From positions 34,645,296 to 34,709,295 of the forward strand of contig OY747703.1 in the NCBI GenBank assembly GCA_963556495.2: a stretch of DNA of 64,000 nucleotides. The letters run 5' to 3'. The DNA comes from Valencia hispanica (Eukaryota; Chordata; Actinopteri; Cyprinodontiformes; Valenciidae). Position 1 is the first letter of the stretch. Each line of letters opens with the position of its first letter. Both the position numbers and the translations under genes were made by a program. The notes under the pieces were generated by a model. That model had not been told where the DNA came from and made no database searches. It was given only the letters and a program-made list of their open reading frames with translations. Shown here piece after piece: positions 53,925 through 64,000 of this stretch.

Positions 53925-55565
53925 TTATATACTCTTTTTGGGAAGACCAGAAAGCAGGGCATTATAGTAATCAATTCTACAGGTGATAAAAGCATGCATC
54001 AGCGTCTCCGTATTGGCCCGAGAGAGAATGGGGCGGACTCTGGCAATGTTCTTTAAGTGATAAAAACCTATTTTAGTAATATTTTTTATGTGAGGAATAA
54101 AAGTCAGCTCAGAGTCAAAAATCACGCCCAAGTTCTTCACTAATAAAGAAGGATTAAAAGACAGTGATTGTAGTTTTGGTAAAAGTTTATCTCTCTGACC
54201 GATGACTAAAACTTCAGTTGAGTCCTGGTTGAGCTGGAGAAAGTTTTCTGCCATCCAGGATTTGATGTCTAAAATGCAGTTAAAAAGTGCATCCATTGGC
54301 CGTGTGTCATCAGGGGACACGGAGATGTACAACTGTCTATCATCAGCATAACTGTGAAAGTTCACTCCATGTCTTCTGATGACGCTGCCAAGAGGGGGCA
54401 TGTAGAGGTTGAAAAGCACTGCGCCTAAAATTGAACCACGGGGCACACCACATGTGATCTTGTGGACCTTAGAGGAGCAGGTATCTAAACTTACCATAAA
54501 AGTCCTGTCTGTGAGATAGGATGTAAACCATTTATGAACAGCACCAGAGACGCCGATCTGTTTTAAACGAGTTAAAAGAATAGTGTGGTCTACTGTATCA
54601 AAGGCAGCGCTTAGATCCAGTAGAACCAACATTGTCACCTTCTGAGCATCATAATTTAATCTAAAATCATTTAAAATCTTTAAAAGAGCTGTCTCTGTGC
54701 TGTGGTTCACCCTAAAACCAGACTGAAATTTCTCAAGGACATTATGAGCGTTAATAAAATTATTACGTTGAATTAAAACAAGTTTTTCTAAAACTTTGCT
54801 TAAAAATGGTAAGTTAGATATCGGTCGGAAGTTGTTTAAATCATTAGAATCTAAATTGCTCTTCTTCAGCAGGGGCCTCACCACCGCCCCTTTAAAGGCG
54901 GCAGGAAAGACCCCCATCTGAAGGAAGCAATTCATCACGGTTAAAATCTCATCTCTAAAAGATTCATAAAATTGCTTAAAAAAGGAAGTGGGAATCGGGT
55001 CCAAAAGACATGTGGTGGGCCTCACTGAGGAGAAAACTTTATCAAGAGTCCCAGCTTCCACCAGGACAAAACTGTCCAGCGTTTCCTCTGGTAGAGACCC
55101 ACAATCAGATTTGTCTAAAACCATGTTACACTGAGAAGATAAAATATTACATCTGATCGTGTCTACCTTCCCTATGAAGTGGTCTGCGAACTCTTCACAA
55201 AGAGCATTTGAGGGGGGTTTCTGATATGCATTAGTAGTACAGTTAAAAATGTTGTCTATAGTGGAAAACAGAATTTTGGGATTATTTTTATGTTGTGAGA
55301 TGATTCTGGAAAAGTATGCGTTTCTGGAATTTCTTACTGCCTTGTTATATGATTTGAGACGTTCGATGTACATTTGATGATTTATTGTGATTTTATTTTT
55401 CCTCCATTTTCTCTCTGCCACCCTGCAGCTCCTTTTTAATCTCTTATGGTCTTCGTTTCTCCATGGTGTTGTTGGTTTTTGAGTGTTTGTTTCTGACTTT
55501 AAATGGAGCCAGCAGGTCAAGAGCGGATTGAAGCCTTCTGTTAAAATTACTAACAATAAAATCAC
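53925..55565 (-). pseudogene. L2 LINE reverse transcriptase, open over 546 codons
   Basis: Fingers and palm motifs are in order: NNFRPISNLPFLSKVLEKLV, FQSGFRVNHSTETALLKILN, VLLDLSAAFDTVDHTILLTR, GVPRGSILGAVLFNLY and the active site FHSYADDRQLY (YADD retained). The N-terminal linker carries TPWRNEDHKRLKRSCRVAER. A 1.6-kb open frame suggests a fairly young copy, though the endonuclease is broken upstream and the C-terminus is out of frame downstream. Confidence 0.92.
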
Positions 55566-55834
55566 AGGGGGCTAGGTAAAACTATAGGAGGATTCTTTTC
55601 AAAAATTTCCAGAAAACCTGCAGCCACATCAGTGGTGAGATGGCGCTTCCTGACAGTTCTCACAGAGGTCTCCTTCTGGATAAAACTGGTGATATTAAAA
55701 AACACACAGTAATGGTCAGAGACAGCCAAGTCAACAACAGAGGACACACTGGTGGACAGGCCATACGTGATGACCAAGTCCAGGGTGTGTCCTCTGTTGT
55801 GAGTTGGCTGCGTGACATGCTGACTAAAATCCAT
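55562..55834 (-). pseudogene. L2 LINE endonuclease C-terminal fragment
   Basis: Encodes FSQHVTQPTHNRGHTLDLVI and VVDLAVSDHYCVFFNI, the end of the APE-type endonuclease, with the conserved SDH catalytic motif. It overlaps the RT frame start by four bases in another frame. Confidence 0.88.
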
Positions 55835-56097
55835 ATAATTCTAAATATTAAAAGATTCTGTTGATAAAGGATCTAAGATGTTATCTATATGTAGATTAAA
55901 ATCACCAGCTAAAATTATTCAATCATAAGAGTTGTGCAAAATTGATAAAAACTCTGAAATTCTTGAATAAAAAGTGCACTCTTTTTAGGAGGCCTATAAA
56001 CTGTGACACATAAAATCTGAGGAGTGCTAAAAACAGACGCAGTATATTCAAAAGTGCTAAAATTATCAAATAAAACAGGTTTGGCAGAAAGCGTTGA

Positions 56098-56310
56098 TTA
56101 ACTAATAAAAGCAGTTCCGCCTCCCCTTTTGCAACTCCTCGTGGAATAAGTGAAATTTAAATTTGGTGGTAAGGCCTCTGTAAGAACAACGGGGGCATCT
56201 GCACTCAGCCATGTTTCCGTTAAAAATAAACAATTAATATTATGGTCTAAAATTAGGTCATTTATTATAAAAGTTTTATTCAGCAGAGAGCGAACATTTA
56301 GAAGTGCCAT
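56098..56310 (-). pseudogene. L2 LINE endonuclease N-terminal fragment
   Basis: Encodes LLNVRSLLNKTFIINDLILD and CLFLTETWLSAD, the N-terminal motifs of the APE endonuclease including the catalytic Glu of TETWL. Between 55835 and 56097 the frame is lost to stops and indels. Confidence 0.88.
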
Positions 56311-56735
56311 ATTAATGGTGATTGGAGATCGAGTGACTGTATGGTTTACTGGAGGTAGGACTTTTGGTAACTGTTTGAGATTATTAGGGTTGCATTTGTT
56401 ATGTTTTATATTATTTTTCCGCTCTCTGCGGATAATAACAGGTATGAATGATGTAAAACAAGGTCCAAGTCCGATATGTGAGTTACTGTTAAAATCAGAA
56501 CTGAGTTCATAGGAGCAGGGACCAGCTGCACATCAGGATGTGGCGGAGGGGGCAGAGAGGGCAGGAGCAGCTGGGGCTGGTGTGGTAGACAGGGGGGGCG
56601 AGGGCATGCCAGGCTTATTGCCAGCATGCGGGCACCCTGTCTGTTGAGATGTAGTCCATCTGGTCCAAACAATTGACTCCTGCCCCAGAAAATGTTAAAA
56701 TTGTCTATAAAAACTAATATTCTGCATTCACTGAA

Positions 56736-57159
56736 GTGAATTTTGAGAAGAAAGAAGTGGCTTTACAGCTGCCTTTACCATAATGATTCAGTGGCACATT
56801 ACTCGGAAAGCAACACGAACTGGATGTTCATCAATAACAGCTTCAAAGACATGAAATCATCAGGGGCAGCTGCATTGTTGATTTTCTGGAAATTACTTTC
56901 ATGCTGGCATGTGTATGTTGCCTACATTATTTTCCCTGGATTGATCAAAAGATAAACTGCTTATTGTAAACTAATTTCATTCTTGAGGTATGCAGGATGT
57001 TCATCTTTATAGCTCAATATTATTTACAAATAAAAAAAATTGCAAATTGTCCCGCTTAAAAAGATGAGGTCTGTAATTTTGATCAAAGGTACACTTCAAC
57101 TCTGATAGACACAATATAAAAAAATGTCAAGGAAATCACATTGTATGTTTTTTAAAATA
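56736..57159. other. spacer between the LINE and Tc1 remnants
   Basis: AT-rich sequence with no recognised gene or repeat. Confidence 0.5.
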
Positions 57160-57735
57160 ATATTAGTGCAGAAAATAAGTATTTACTCAATAACAAAAGT
57201 TCACCTCAGTACTTTATAAAGTAACCTTGGTTGAGTGTGACAGAGGTCAAACGTTTCCTGTAGGTCTTTACCAGGTTTGCACACACTGTAGATGGTATTT
57301 TGTCCCATTCTTCCATGCAGATCTTCTCTAGAGCTGATGTTTTGAGGCTTTTGATGGGCATCAAGGACTTTCAACTCCCTCCACAGATTCTCTATTGGAT
57401 TGAGGCCTGGAGACTGGATAGGCCACTCCAGAACCTTGCAATGCTTTTTATGTAGCCACTACTTCATTGACCAAACAGTGTGTTTGGGATCACTTTTCAT
57501 GCTGGAAGATTAAGCCATGGTTCATCTTCAATGCTCTCACTGACGGAAGGATGTTTTTTGCCCAAAATCTCACAATACATGGCCCCATTCATCCTTTCAT
57601 TAATACAGATCAGTCGTCTTGTCCCCTTTGCACAAAAGCAGCCCCAAAGCATAATTTTCCACCCCCATGCTACTGTTGTCCCAGCTCTCTTCAGGTCATT
57701 TTTTGCCTCACTGTACCTTCACAGTGAAGTAATTA
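57160..57735 (-). mobile_element. Tc1-like remnant, minus orientation
   Basis: On the minus strand the sequence reads [18 protein letters not shown] (with the catalytic Glu) and HGGGKLCFGAAFV-like stretches, i.e. the C-terminal half of a Tc1 transposase with frameshifts. The family differs from the young one at 29.6 and 44.1 kb. It abuts another Tc1 remnant in the opposite orientation. Confidence 0.7.
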
Positions 57736-57764
57736 GTAAGCAGAGTGTGTAATTAAATCTTGGT

Positions 57765-58475
57765 ATAAATGGAGCTGTTCTGTGAAGGCCTCAGAGGTTT
57801 GTCAGAGAACATTAGAGAACAAACAGCACAATGAAGACCAAGAAATACAGCACACAGCTCAGGGAAACAATTATGGAGAAGGGTTAGGTTAAAGAAATCA
57901 TCCAAAGATCCATTGCTCAGCTGGATGAATCTGTTGGCAGGGGTGAGTATTACCTGTCAATTCCACATAGCTGATCTCTGTTGAAGAGATAAGAGATTGT
58001 TATACTGATCAAAGACAGTCATACTGAAAAAATATTCAAAGTTTGCTACATGCAAGTGCTCTGCTCAGATAAGTCCCCAATCAAACTTCTTGGCCTACAT
58101 ATAAAACCCTATGTCCGGAAGAAACCATGATCCTGAACACATCATCTTCACTTTGAAGCATGGCAGTGGCAGTCTCATGTCATGGGGATGCTATTTCAGT
58201 AGGGACAGAGAAGCTGGTCAGAGTTGATGAGATTGTATGGAACTATACACAGGGCGATACTGAAGTGCGGACATTCACCTTTCAGCAGGACAACACGCCT
58301 AAATATAAAGCCAGAGCTATAATCGAATGGCTTAAATCAAAGCATATTTATGTATATAAATGACCTAGTCAAAATATCGACTGGGAATCTGCCTTGGGTC
58401 TATTACAAAAAGCCTTATAAAATGAAAAAAGGGTGAAAGTGGGTGTGAATGCTTTTGTAAAACTCAGCATTTTAT
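57765..58475 (+). mobile_element. Tc1-like remnant, plus orientation
   Basis: Begins GGAGCTGTTCTGTGAAGGCC and GAAGACCAAGAAATACAGCA, like the 5' leader and start of Tc1 transposase genes. It continues through a GGCAGTGGCAGTCTCATGTC block and FTFQQDNTPKYKARAIIEWL (second catalytic Asp block) and ends near GGGTGTGAATGCTTTTGTAAA. Large deletions and frameshifts. Confidence 0.72.
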
Positions 58476-59863
58476 GTAACTCAAGTCACAACTCATTCAA
58501 GCGGTTCTTGCTCATGTATTCCAGTACCAACTATTCTATTGCATCGTTTTAAAAAGGAAATAGCCTTTGTCCTTCCTTCTTCCATTTTTTCTATTTATAG
58601 ACTTATCATCTGCATGCTCTGTGATCATAGTGGCTCAGGCCCTGTACTCCACAAATCCCTCAGGCTTGTGCAGCCAAATGACTACTCTATCCTCGCTGCC
58701 TCTTCCTTTTCCTTTGTTCAACGTCCATCTTGGCCAAACATGTTGACTGGCAGCAGATTGCTTCTGTCAAATGGTGTTCATGTCACAGGTCAGCCATGGC
58801 CAAATATGTTCTAACGATAAGAGTATTATGACAATTAAAAAAAATATAGGTCATAGAGACAGAGAAGCTATTTTTAAACCTAATGCAATCATATTTGGTA
58901 GAAACTGAAAAACATGCAGTCCACATATTTTACTTCATGTGTGAGTTGCATAAAGAATGTCTTATAATAATCATAAAGTGTAGTGGAAATGAGTCAGTCA
59001 AATCAGCAGTGAAACTAAAAACGTTTTGATCTTTATTTATTAAAGTGAGTGTTACCACTCAATTAAAAGTCATAACTCATCATAGTTTGTTCTCTCGCTC
59101 TTGAAAACCAGCAAATGTAGGAATACACACAACTAGTAAATGAAGATTTATTTTAGGGGACAAAAAAAACTTTATTTTGTGCCCAAAAATCCTGCAAGTT
59201 TCAGCTGCAGTTTCATGTCCTTTTGCATAAATATTTGTCCCGTATTTAATTGACAAAAAATTATCATAAGCTCTGTTAAAGATTAAAAATTCAAGTAAAT
59301 CATAAACTGTTAACATAGTTGGCATAATGGAGAGGTAGATGAAATGTGGCCTACATGACTGCACAGTGTTACTGCATTGTACATTACATTCAAATGTCCA
59401 AAATATGCAATATGACTTTCTCTTCAAGGGTTCAAAAACAGGAAAGCTCATGCATATATTGCTTTGAAAATTATTATAAGGTTTGTGGTGTAAATATTTC
59501 TAAGAATTAGCTGTTTAGCACATGGATCAGATGTGGGCCAATGATGATGGGGCCGTGGCCCAAAACTGACTAAACAACAAGCAAACATAATATCAGCAAC
59601 ACGTTTTCTACTCTCTCATCAACCGCCCTACTTAGCAGGCCATTTCAAAGTGATAGCCCCCTTCAGTGAAATTTCCCTCAGGAAATGAAGCAAACACTTT
59701 CAGTGAGTCACTTTGTTGCAGCTGCTTTTTACATGAGACTTGTATGTCACTTTGGTGGTGGTTGGCTAATGGTTCATAAAATAGGTTTCAACAGTTAATA
59801 GTTTGCAGCAGTGGAGCCAAGGGAGGGAAGATGCCACCAATGGTTGGTCAAATTTAGTTTTCA
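58476..59863. other. region without recognised gene or repeat
   Basis: Open frames of 91 codons (58539-58814) and 123 codons (59080-59451, minus) occur but show no family motif and look like chance frames in AT-rich DNA. Confidence 0.4.
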
Positions 59864-60220
59864 ATCGTCTATCTATCTGTTATCTATACCGTCTATCCAG
59901 CAGGGTTGCGGGGGGCTGGTGCCTATCTCCAGCAATTATCAGGCAATAGGCGGAGTACACCCTGGACATCCCAGGGCAACACAGAGATGCACACGACAAA
60001 CAACCAGGCAAGCACACACTCATACCTAAGGGCAACTTCAAAAGACCCATTAACCTAACAGTCATGTTTTTGGACTGTGGGAAGAAGCTGGAGTACACCG
60101 ATGGAACGCACACATGCACAGAGAGAACATACAAACTCCACGCAGAAAGACCCCAGGCCGGGATTTGAACCCAGGACCTTCTTACTGCAAGGCAGCAGTG
60201 CCACTGTGCAGCCCTTCAAT
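59864..60220 (-). repeat. tRNA-derived SINE with LINE-2-like tail, near full length
   Basis: Minus-strand copy. An ATCT/TATC tail lies at about 59870. The body carries GGAGTACACCCTGGACATCC and TGGACTGTGGGAAGAAGC. The head near 60160-60215 reads, reversed, GGGCTGCACAGTGGCACTGC and GTCCTGGGTTCAAATCCCGG, a good RNA polymerase III B box (GGTTCAAATCC). Same family as 25043-25380. Confidence 0.85.
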
Positions 60221-60357
60221 CTTTTAATGATCTGTAAATGTAACAACTTGGTAAATGTAACCTAATGGTTTACGACTGAATTAGTAAGTTATCCAGGATT
60301 AAACAGACCCTTTTTGAAATTGACTGTTTTCTGAGTTTTATCCACTTTTTAACCGTA

Positions 60358-61235
60358 CAGTGCCTTGTAAGAGTGTTCACAATCCTTAAACCTTTTCACA
60401 TTTTGTCATGTTGCAAAGACAAACTTCAAGATTTTTTGGGCGAATAAGCCAAGAGGCCCATAGTGACTCTGGAGGAGCTGCAGAAATCCACAGATCAGGT
60501 GGGAAAATTGGTCTGTGACAACTGCTAGTTGTGCACTGTACAAATCTGAGCTCATGGAGTGTCACAAGAAGTCCCATTGCCATTCGCCACAAGCCTCTTA
60601 GGGAACACAGCAAACTTGTGGAATAAAGTGGTCTGGTCAACTGACCCTCTGGATGAAAATTAACTCTGCAAAACACCCTTGAAATGCAAATGATAATTTA
60701 TGTAGCACTTTCGAGACCCTGAAAGCGCTTTACAACTCCATTATTCATTCACTCACCGGTGGATTGTAGCCACAGCTAACATATTGAGTCATTGGCCCCT
60801 CTGGCTAACACCAGTAAGCGAGTAGGTGAAGTATTTTGCCCAAGGACACAACGACATGTAGCAGGCGGAAGCAGGAATCGAACCCATGCTTTCTGGGTTG
60901 TAGGCCAACAACTCTACCACTGAACTACAGCCGCCCCATGCAACTGGCAATGTGAAACATGGTGGCAGTATCATGCTTTGGGTATACTTTTCTTCCACAG
61001 GGAAACAGGTCAGAGATGATGTGATGATGGATGGAGGTAAATGTAGGACAATCCTGGAGGAAACCTTGTTAGAGGCTGCTAAAGACTTCAGACTGTGACT
61101 GGGGTTCACTTTCCAGCAAGGCAATGACCCTAAAGATACGACCACAGCTACGGTGAATGGTTTAGATCAAAGCATGATCATGTGTTCTAAGGTTAAGATT
61201 TGTGGTAACAAAATGTGAGAAAGTTCAAGGAAATG
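60358..61235 (+). mobile_element. degenerate Tc1-like element, split by a SINE
   Basis: Opens with CAGTGCCTTGTAAGAGTGTT after TA. It keeps the words GCCAAGAGGCCCATAGTGAC and GAGGAGCTGCAGAAATCC, and after the SINE AACATGGTGGCAGTATCATG and CAGCAAGGCAATGACCCTAA. The ends are eroded and no long frame survives. Confidence 0.78.
60690..60937 (-). repeat. second tRNA-derived SINE family, nested in Tc1
   Basis: On the minus strand: GGGGCGGCTGTAGTTCAGTG (A box TAGTTCAGTGGTAGAG), B box GGTTCGATTCC, body TGTCCTTGGGCAAAATACTT and tail TGTAAAGCGCTTTCAGGGTC. The direct repeat ATGCAA flanks it (60684-60689 and 60938-60943). It is a different family from the one with the ATCC tail. The tRNA-like part is a SINE head, not a tRNA gene. 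Confidence 0.82.
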
Positions 61236-61840
61236 TTACTGAGAAGCTAATCTCTACTTAAAGTAAAAAAACTAAATCAAGGTTCCTACTTAATTTTTTG
61301 GTTAATTGGTCAATAATGACACTAGACACACTTAAACTAACAGCTGACCTTTTGATTTGAGAAGGTGTTTACCTTATTGACACTGATTGCTTTCTGACAA
61401 GCTCACCGTCAGAAAGCACCCAACACCATGTTCCCGACGTCCTTTCGGCCAAAGTTCCTTACTGCAATATGCCTTCCACTGTTTTTGTTCCACGTGTTAT
61501 CAAGATTTATCCAGTAACTTCCACTGTAACTCCACACACAGTTCAAAGGTCCGCAGACAGCTTTTATACTTTCTGTCTACAGGCTCAGAACAACACTTTT
61601 CTTATATATGGTTTTATGTCATGCCCCAATTGAAATGCTGAAAGACGATGAAAAGTTTACAAACCAATTGCAAATTAAAATGTTGATGCCATTGTGTGTG
61701 ACCCACAGGAAAGAGTCGATGAGATAAGATGATAAGCAAATGTGAAAACTGAAAGATAGAATTTATATGAGTTTGAGCTGTTGAGTTTGACAATAATAAA
61801 CAGGTCTGCTAGATTACTTCTATGTGGCCATATTTACAGT
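61236..61840. other. spacer, nothing recognised
   Basis: AT-rich, without gene, repeat or motif that I recognise. Confidence 0.45.
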
Positions 61841-61844
61841 TCAG

Positions 61845-62858
61845 ACAGTCAATTCATCTGCCACTTTATTAGGTACAACTGTTTGAATCCGCAGATCACA
61901 AGGCAGCAACTCAATTTATTCAGATATTTAGAGGTGGTAAAGACGACTTGTGAGGTTCAAATAGAGCAATCAGAATGGGGGAAAAAGGGCATTTTGGTGA
62001 CTTTGAACATGGTATGGTTGTTGTTTTTGCATGGGCTGGTCTGACTGGGATTTTTCCCATATCTCTGCGGTTTACAGAGAATGGTCCGGAAATGTGAAAA
62101 TATACAGTAAGCAACAGTTGTGTGGATAAAAATGCTGTATCAATGTCAGAGGAGAATGTGCTGAGAGGTTAAAGCAAATTAAAATGCAACAATGCTTCAA
62201 GGTACGTGGAATACCATACCACACCAATGCAAAAAAATGTTGAACCTTGAAACAGATGGGTTACAGCAGCAGAAGAGAACTTCAGGGGCCATTCTTGTCA
62301 GCTAAGAACAGGAAACTGAAGCTACAGTTCACACCGTGGAAAAACATTGCCTTGTCTGATGAGTCTCAAATTGAGCTGTGATATGTAGATGGTTGGAACA
62401 GAGTTTTGAGTTAACAAAAAGAAAGCATGGATCCATCCTGCCTTGTATCAATGGCTGAGGCTGGTGGTTTAATAGTGTGGGTGATATTTTCTTATCACCC
62501 ATTGGGCCGTTTAGAACCAACTGATCATCATTTAAACTTCACAGCCTACCTAAGTATTGTTGCTGACCATGTAGACTTTTGACCACATTGTTCCCGTTTT
62601 CTTATAGGTACTTTTTCCCATGATAAGGTATCCTGTCATAAAACTCAAATAACCTCACATTGTTTTCTGGACTCCAATGGCCAGAGCACCTTTGAGTTGT
62701 GGGGGAACTAGAGGTTCATATCATGGATGTGGAACCGACAAATCTGCACCAAGTGTGTGGTGCCATTGTGTCAATGTGGACCAAAATCTCTGGGATTAAG
62801 GCAGTTCTAAAGGCTAACTAGTACTAAAATATTAAACCTAAAAAGTGATAGATGAGTG
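61845..62858 (+). mobile_element. Tc1-like element of a different subfamily, degenerate
   Basis: Carries GCCACTTTATTAGGTACAAC near the left end, then CAGAATGGGGGAAAAAGGGC, TTTGAACATGGTATGGTTGT, GCATGGATCCATCCTGCCTT, GTATTGTTGCTGACCATGTA and GGACCAAAATCTCTGGGATT. These match, in order, a widespread teleost Tc1-like family whose ends normally read TTTATTAGGTACA. Many indels; the right terminus is eroded. Confidence 0.78.
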
Positions 62859-64000
62859 CAATCTAAAATTAGCTTGATGCAATATGCCACAGGACATAAG
62901 AAATAAACGCTGACTCAAAAAGTCTCATTTGCTTGAATCATGTTACATGTTCCATTATCCCTTCGATGGGAGAATCATGTGAGTCAGAATTAGTGACGTA
63001 GAGAAGTACCAAGGAACTGGATTGAACCTGTAAGGCTGGGTGTGTCCACATGAGAACCAACTGTATCATAACGCAAACAGACATTAATTTAGAGCTACAC
63101 TTGTTTGACTTTTTGATCATGTTCAGAAGGTAAACACTCACTCTAAAACATAAAAGTCAAACAACCTTAAAAAAGTAAAGCAACCAGCACACTTTTTATG
63201 AGTAAACTCAACAAAGGGGTTCTGGTGTTGTGTGAACCATAATTAAGTAGTTAACCTAAAAATTAATCCAAAAATGATTACATTTAAAATAGGTATTCAG
63301 TTCTACTCCTTTTTGTGAGTTGAAAATACCTAGGGAGAATTTGAGCCAGCCTATGTACATATTTTTACTTCAATTCGCTGGTATGAGTAAATGTGACCAA
63401 AGTCTCAAGTTTGTTCAGCCGATTTGTCAGTTGGACAAGCGTATGACTTTATGTTGCATTTAGTCATACCAGTGATTGAATGATGAACAAGAACAAAACT
63501 TACCACAAGCTATGAGGGGAACAGGACAAAACGCACAGGATCAAACAAAAGAAACCAATACTGAACAATGGAAACCAGGGAGCATAAACATGCGAGGGTT
63601 GAAACTGGATTCTAAAACTATTTCTCTTTGTGAAAAGTTGCACATAATGGAAAGTGCTGCCTTTAAAAATGCAAAAAACAAAGAAAATCCATGCATTGCT
63701 TTGTCATCCTGGGAAGCTCACCTCATATGTCATGTCTTCCTAACTCAAATGTGGTTATTTTAGAACTGATTTGAAATCAAATTAAATGCAGCCAGATTTA
63801 TCTCATTGCGTTTGATGTGCTCAGTTTGGGATCTAATTCTGAAACATGTCCCAAAAATATGAACTCATGTTTTTAGGTAGTTTGAGATTATATGTTTCAA
63901 GATATGAATTCCATTTCCTCTGAGACTACATGTTGGGAAAAATTTTAGCTGTAATGTCCATCTGCGTTTTATAGGATTTATGGTCTTTGTTGGCAGTGGT
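62859..64000. other. right end of window, nothing recognised
   Basis: AT-rich sequence. A 95-codon frame at 63476-63763 has no family motif and no splice context I can defend. Confidence 0.4.

Larger units (their letters stand above)
51731..56735 (-). mobile_element. L2-type LINE (5'-truncated), interrupted by a second LINE
   Basis: Minus-strand non-LTR retrotransposon. In order: a short ORF1 end (FGPDGLHLNRQGARMLA, about 56.6 kb), endonuclease start (MALLNVRSLLNKTFIINDLI, 56.3 kb) and end (THNRGHTLDLVI, SDHYCVFFNI, 55.8 kb), reverse transcriptase (55.6-53.9 kb), post-RT domain (53.9-53.5 kb) and a tail ending in (AAATC)n at 51731. The tail is split by another LINE at 51893-53125. Frameshifts in the endonuclease and at about 53.9 kb make it inactive. 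I place it in L2 from the LLDLSAAFDTVDH, GVPRGSILG and post-RT motifs; CR1/Rex1 relatives are less likely. Confidence 0.88.

Noticed and set aside
58539..58814. 91-codon plus-strand frame
   Set aside because: No recognisable domain; likely chance or an unrecognised repeat.
60870..60937. tRNA gene on the minus strand
   Set aside because: Good A and B boxes but embedded in a SINE with tail and target duplication; not an independent tRNA gene.
63476..63763. 95-codon plus-strand frame near the right edge
   Set aside because: No motif, no Kozak or splice evidence; consistent with chance in this sequence.

Overview
This is a nuclear window from a teleost fish. The evidence is intron-split genes with vertebrate splice signals, teleost orthologues of ndufb6, prelid1 and mxd4, and a repeat load typical of ray-finned fish: many Tc1-like transposons, L2-type LINEs, tRNA-derived SINEs, and hAT and Harbinger MITEs. 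I cannot place the species; the repeat mix would suit a percomorph such as a killifish. There are no prokaryotic features.

Layout. (1) 1-770: first coding exon of ndufb6 (complex I subunit) on the minus strand; the rest of the gene lies off the left edge. (2) 3.48-12.87 kb: complete five-exon prelid1 gene on the plus strand (211 aa, mitochondrial intermembrane-space lipid-transfer protein). It is divergent from ndufb6, and an identical 17-bp ETS/NRF-2-like motif lies upstream of each gene. (3) 18.06-50.77 kb: complete six-exon mxd4 gene on the minus strand (220 aa, bHLH-zip partner of MAX), tail-to-tail with prelid1. Its introns are large; a 30-nt exon sits between introns of about 20 kb and 8 kb. 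A cluster of five CCAAT boxes lies just upstream of its start. (4) 51.3-64 kb: no host gene recognised. A 5'-truncated L2 LINE carries a second LINE nested in its tail, followed by several degenerate Tc1-like elements and SINEs.

Mobile DNA. Two near-identical Tc1-like elements with TA target duplications lie in opposite orientation inside mxd4, on either side of exon 3. The first keeps an uninterrupted 315-aa transposase frame but has lost two of three catalytic acidic residues (a 24-codon in-frame deletion and a Glu-to-Gln change). The second keeps the triad residues but has frameshifts. Several older Tc1 copies carry datable nested insertions: a hAT-type MITE, two SINEs, and a long foldback hairpin with a 9-bp target duplication.

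How the genes relate. ndufb6 and prelid1 both encode mitochondrial proteins and may share promoter logic through the ETS motif. mxd4 is a transcriptional repressor of the MYC/MAX network and has no evident functional link beyond proximity. I found no convincing undescribed multi-gene system. The best leads are the catalytically dead but open transposase, the duplicated ETS motif, the foldback insertion in prelid1 and the poly-glutamate tract in mxd4.
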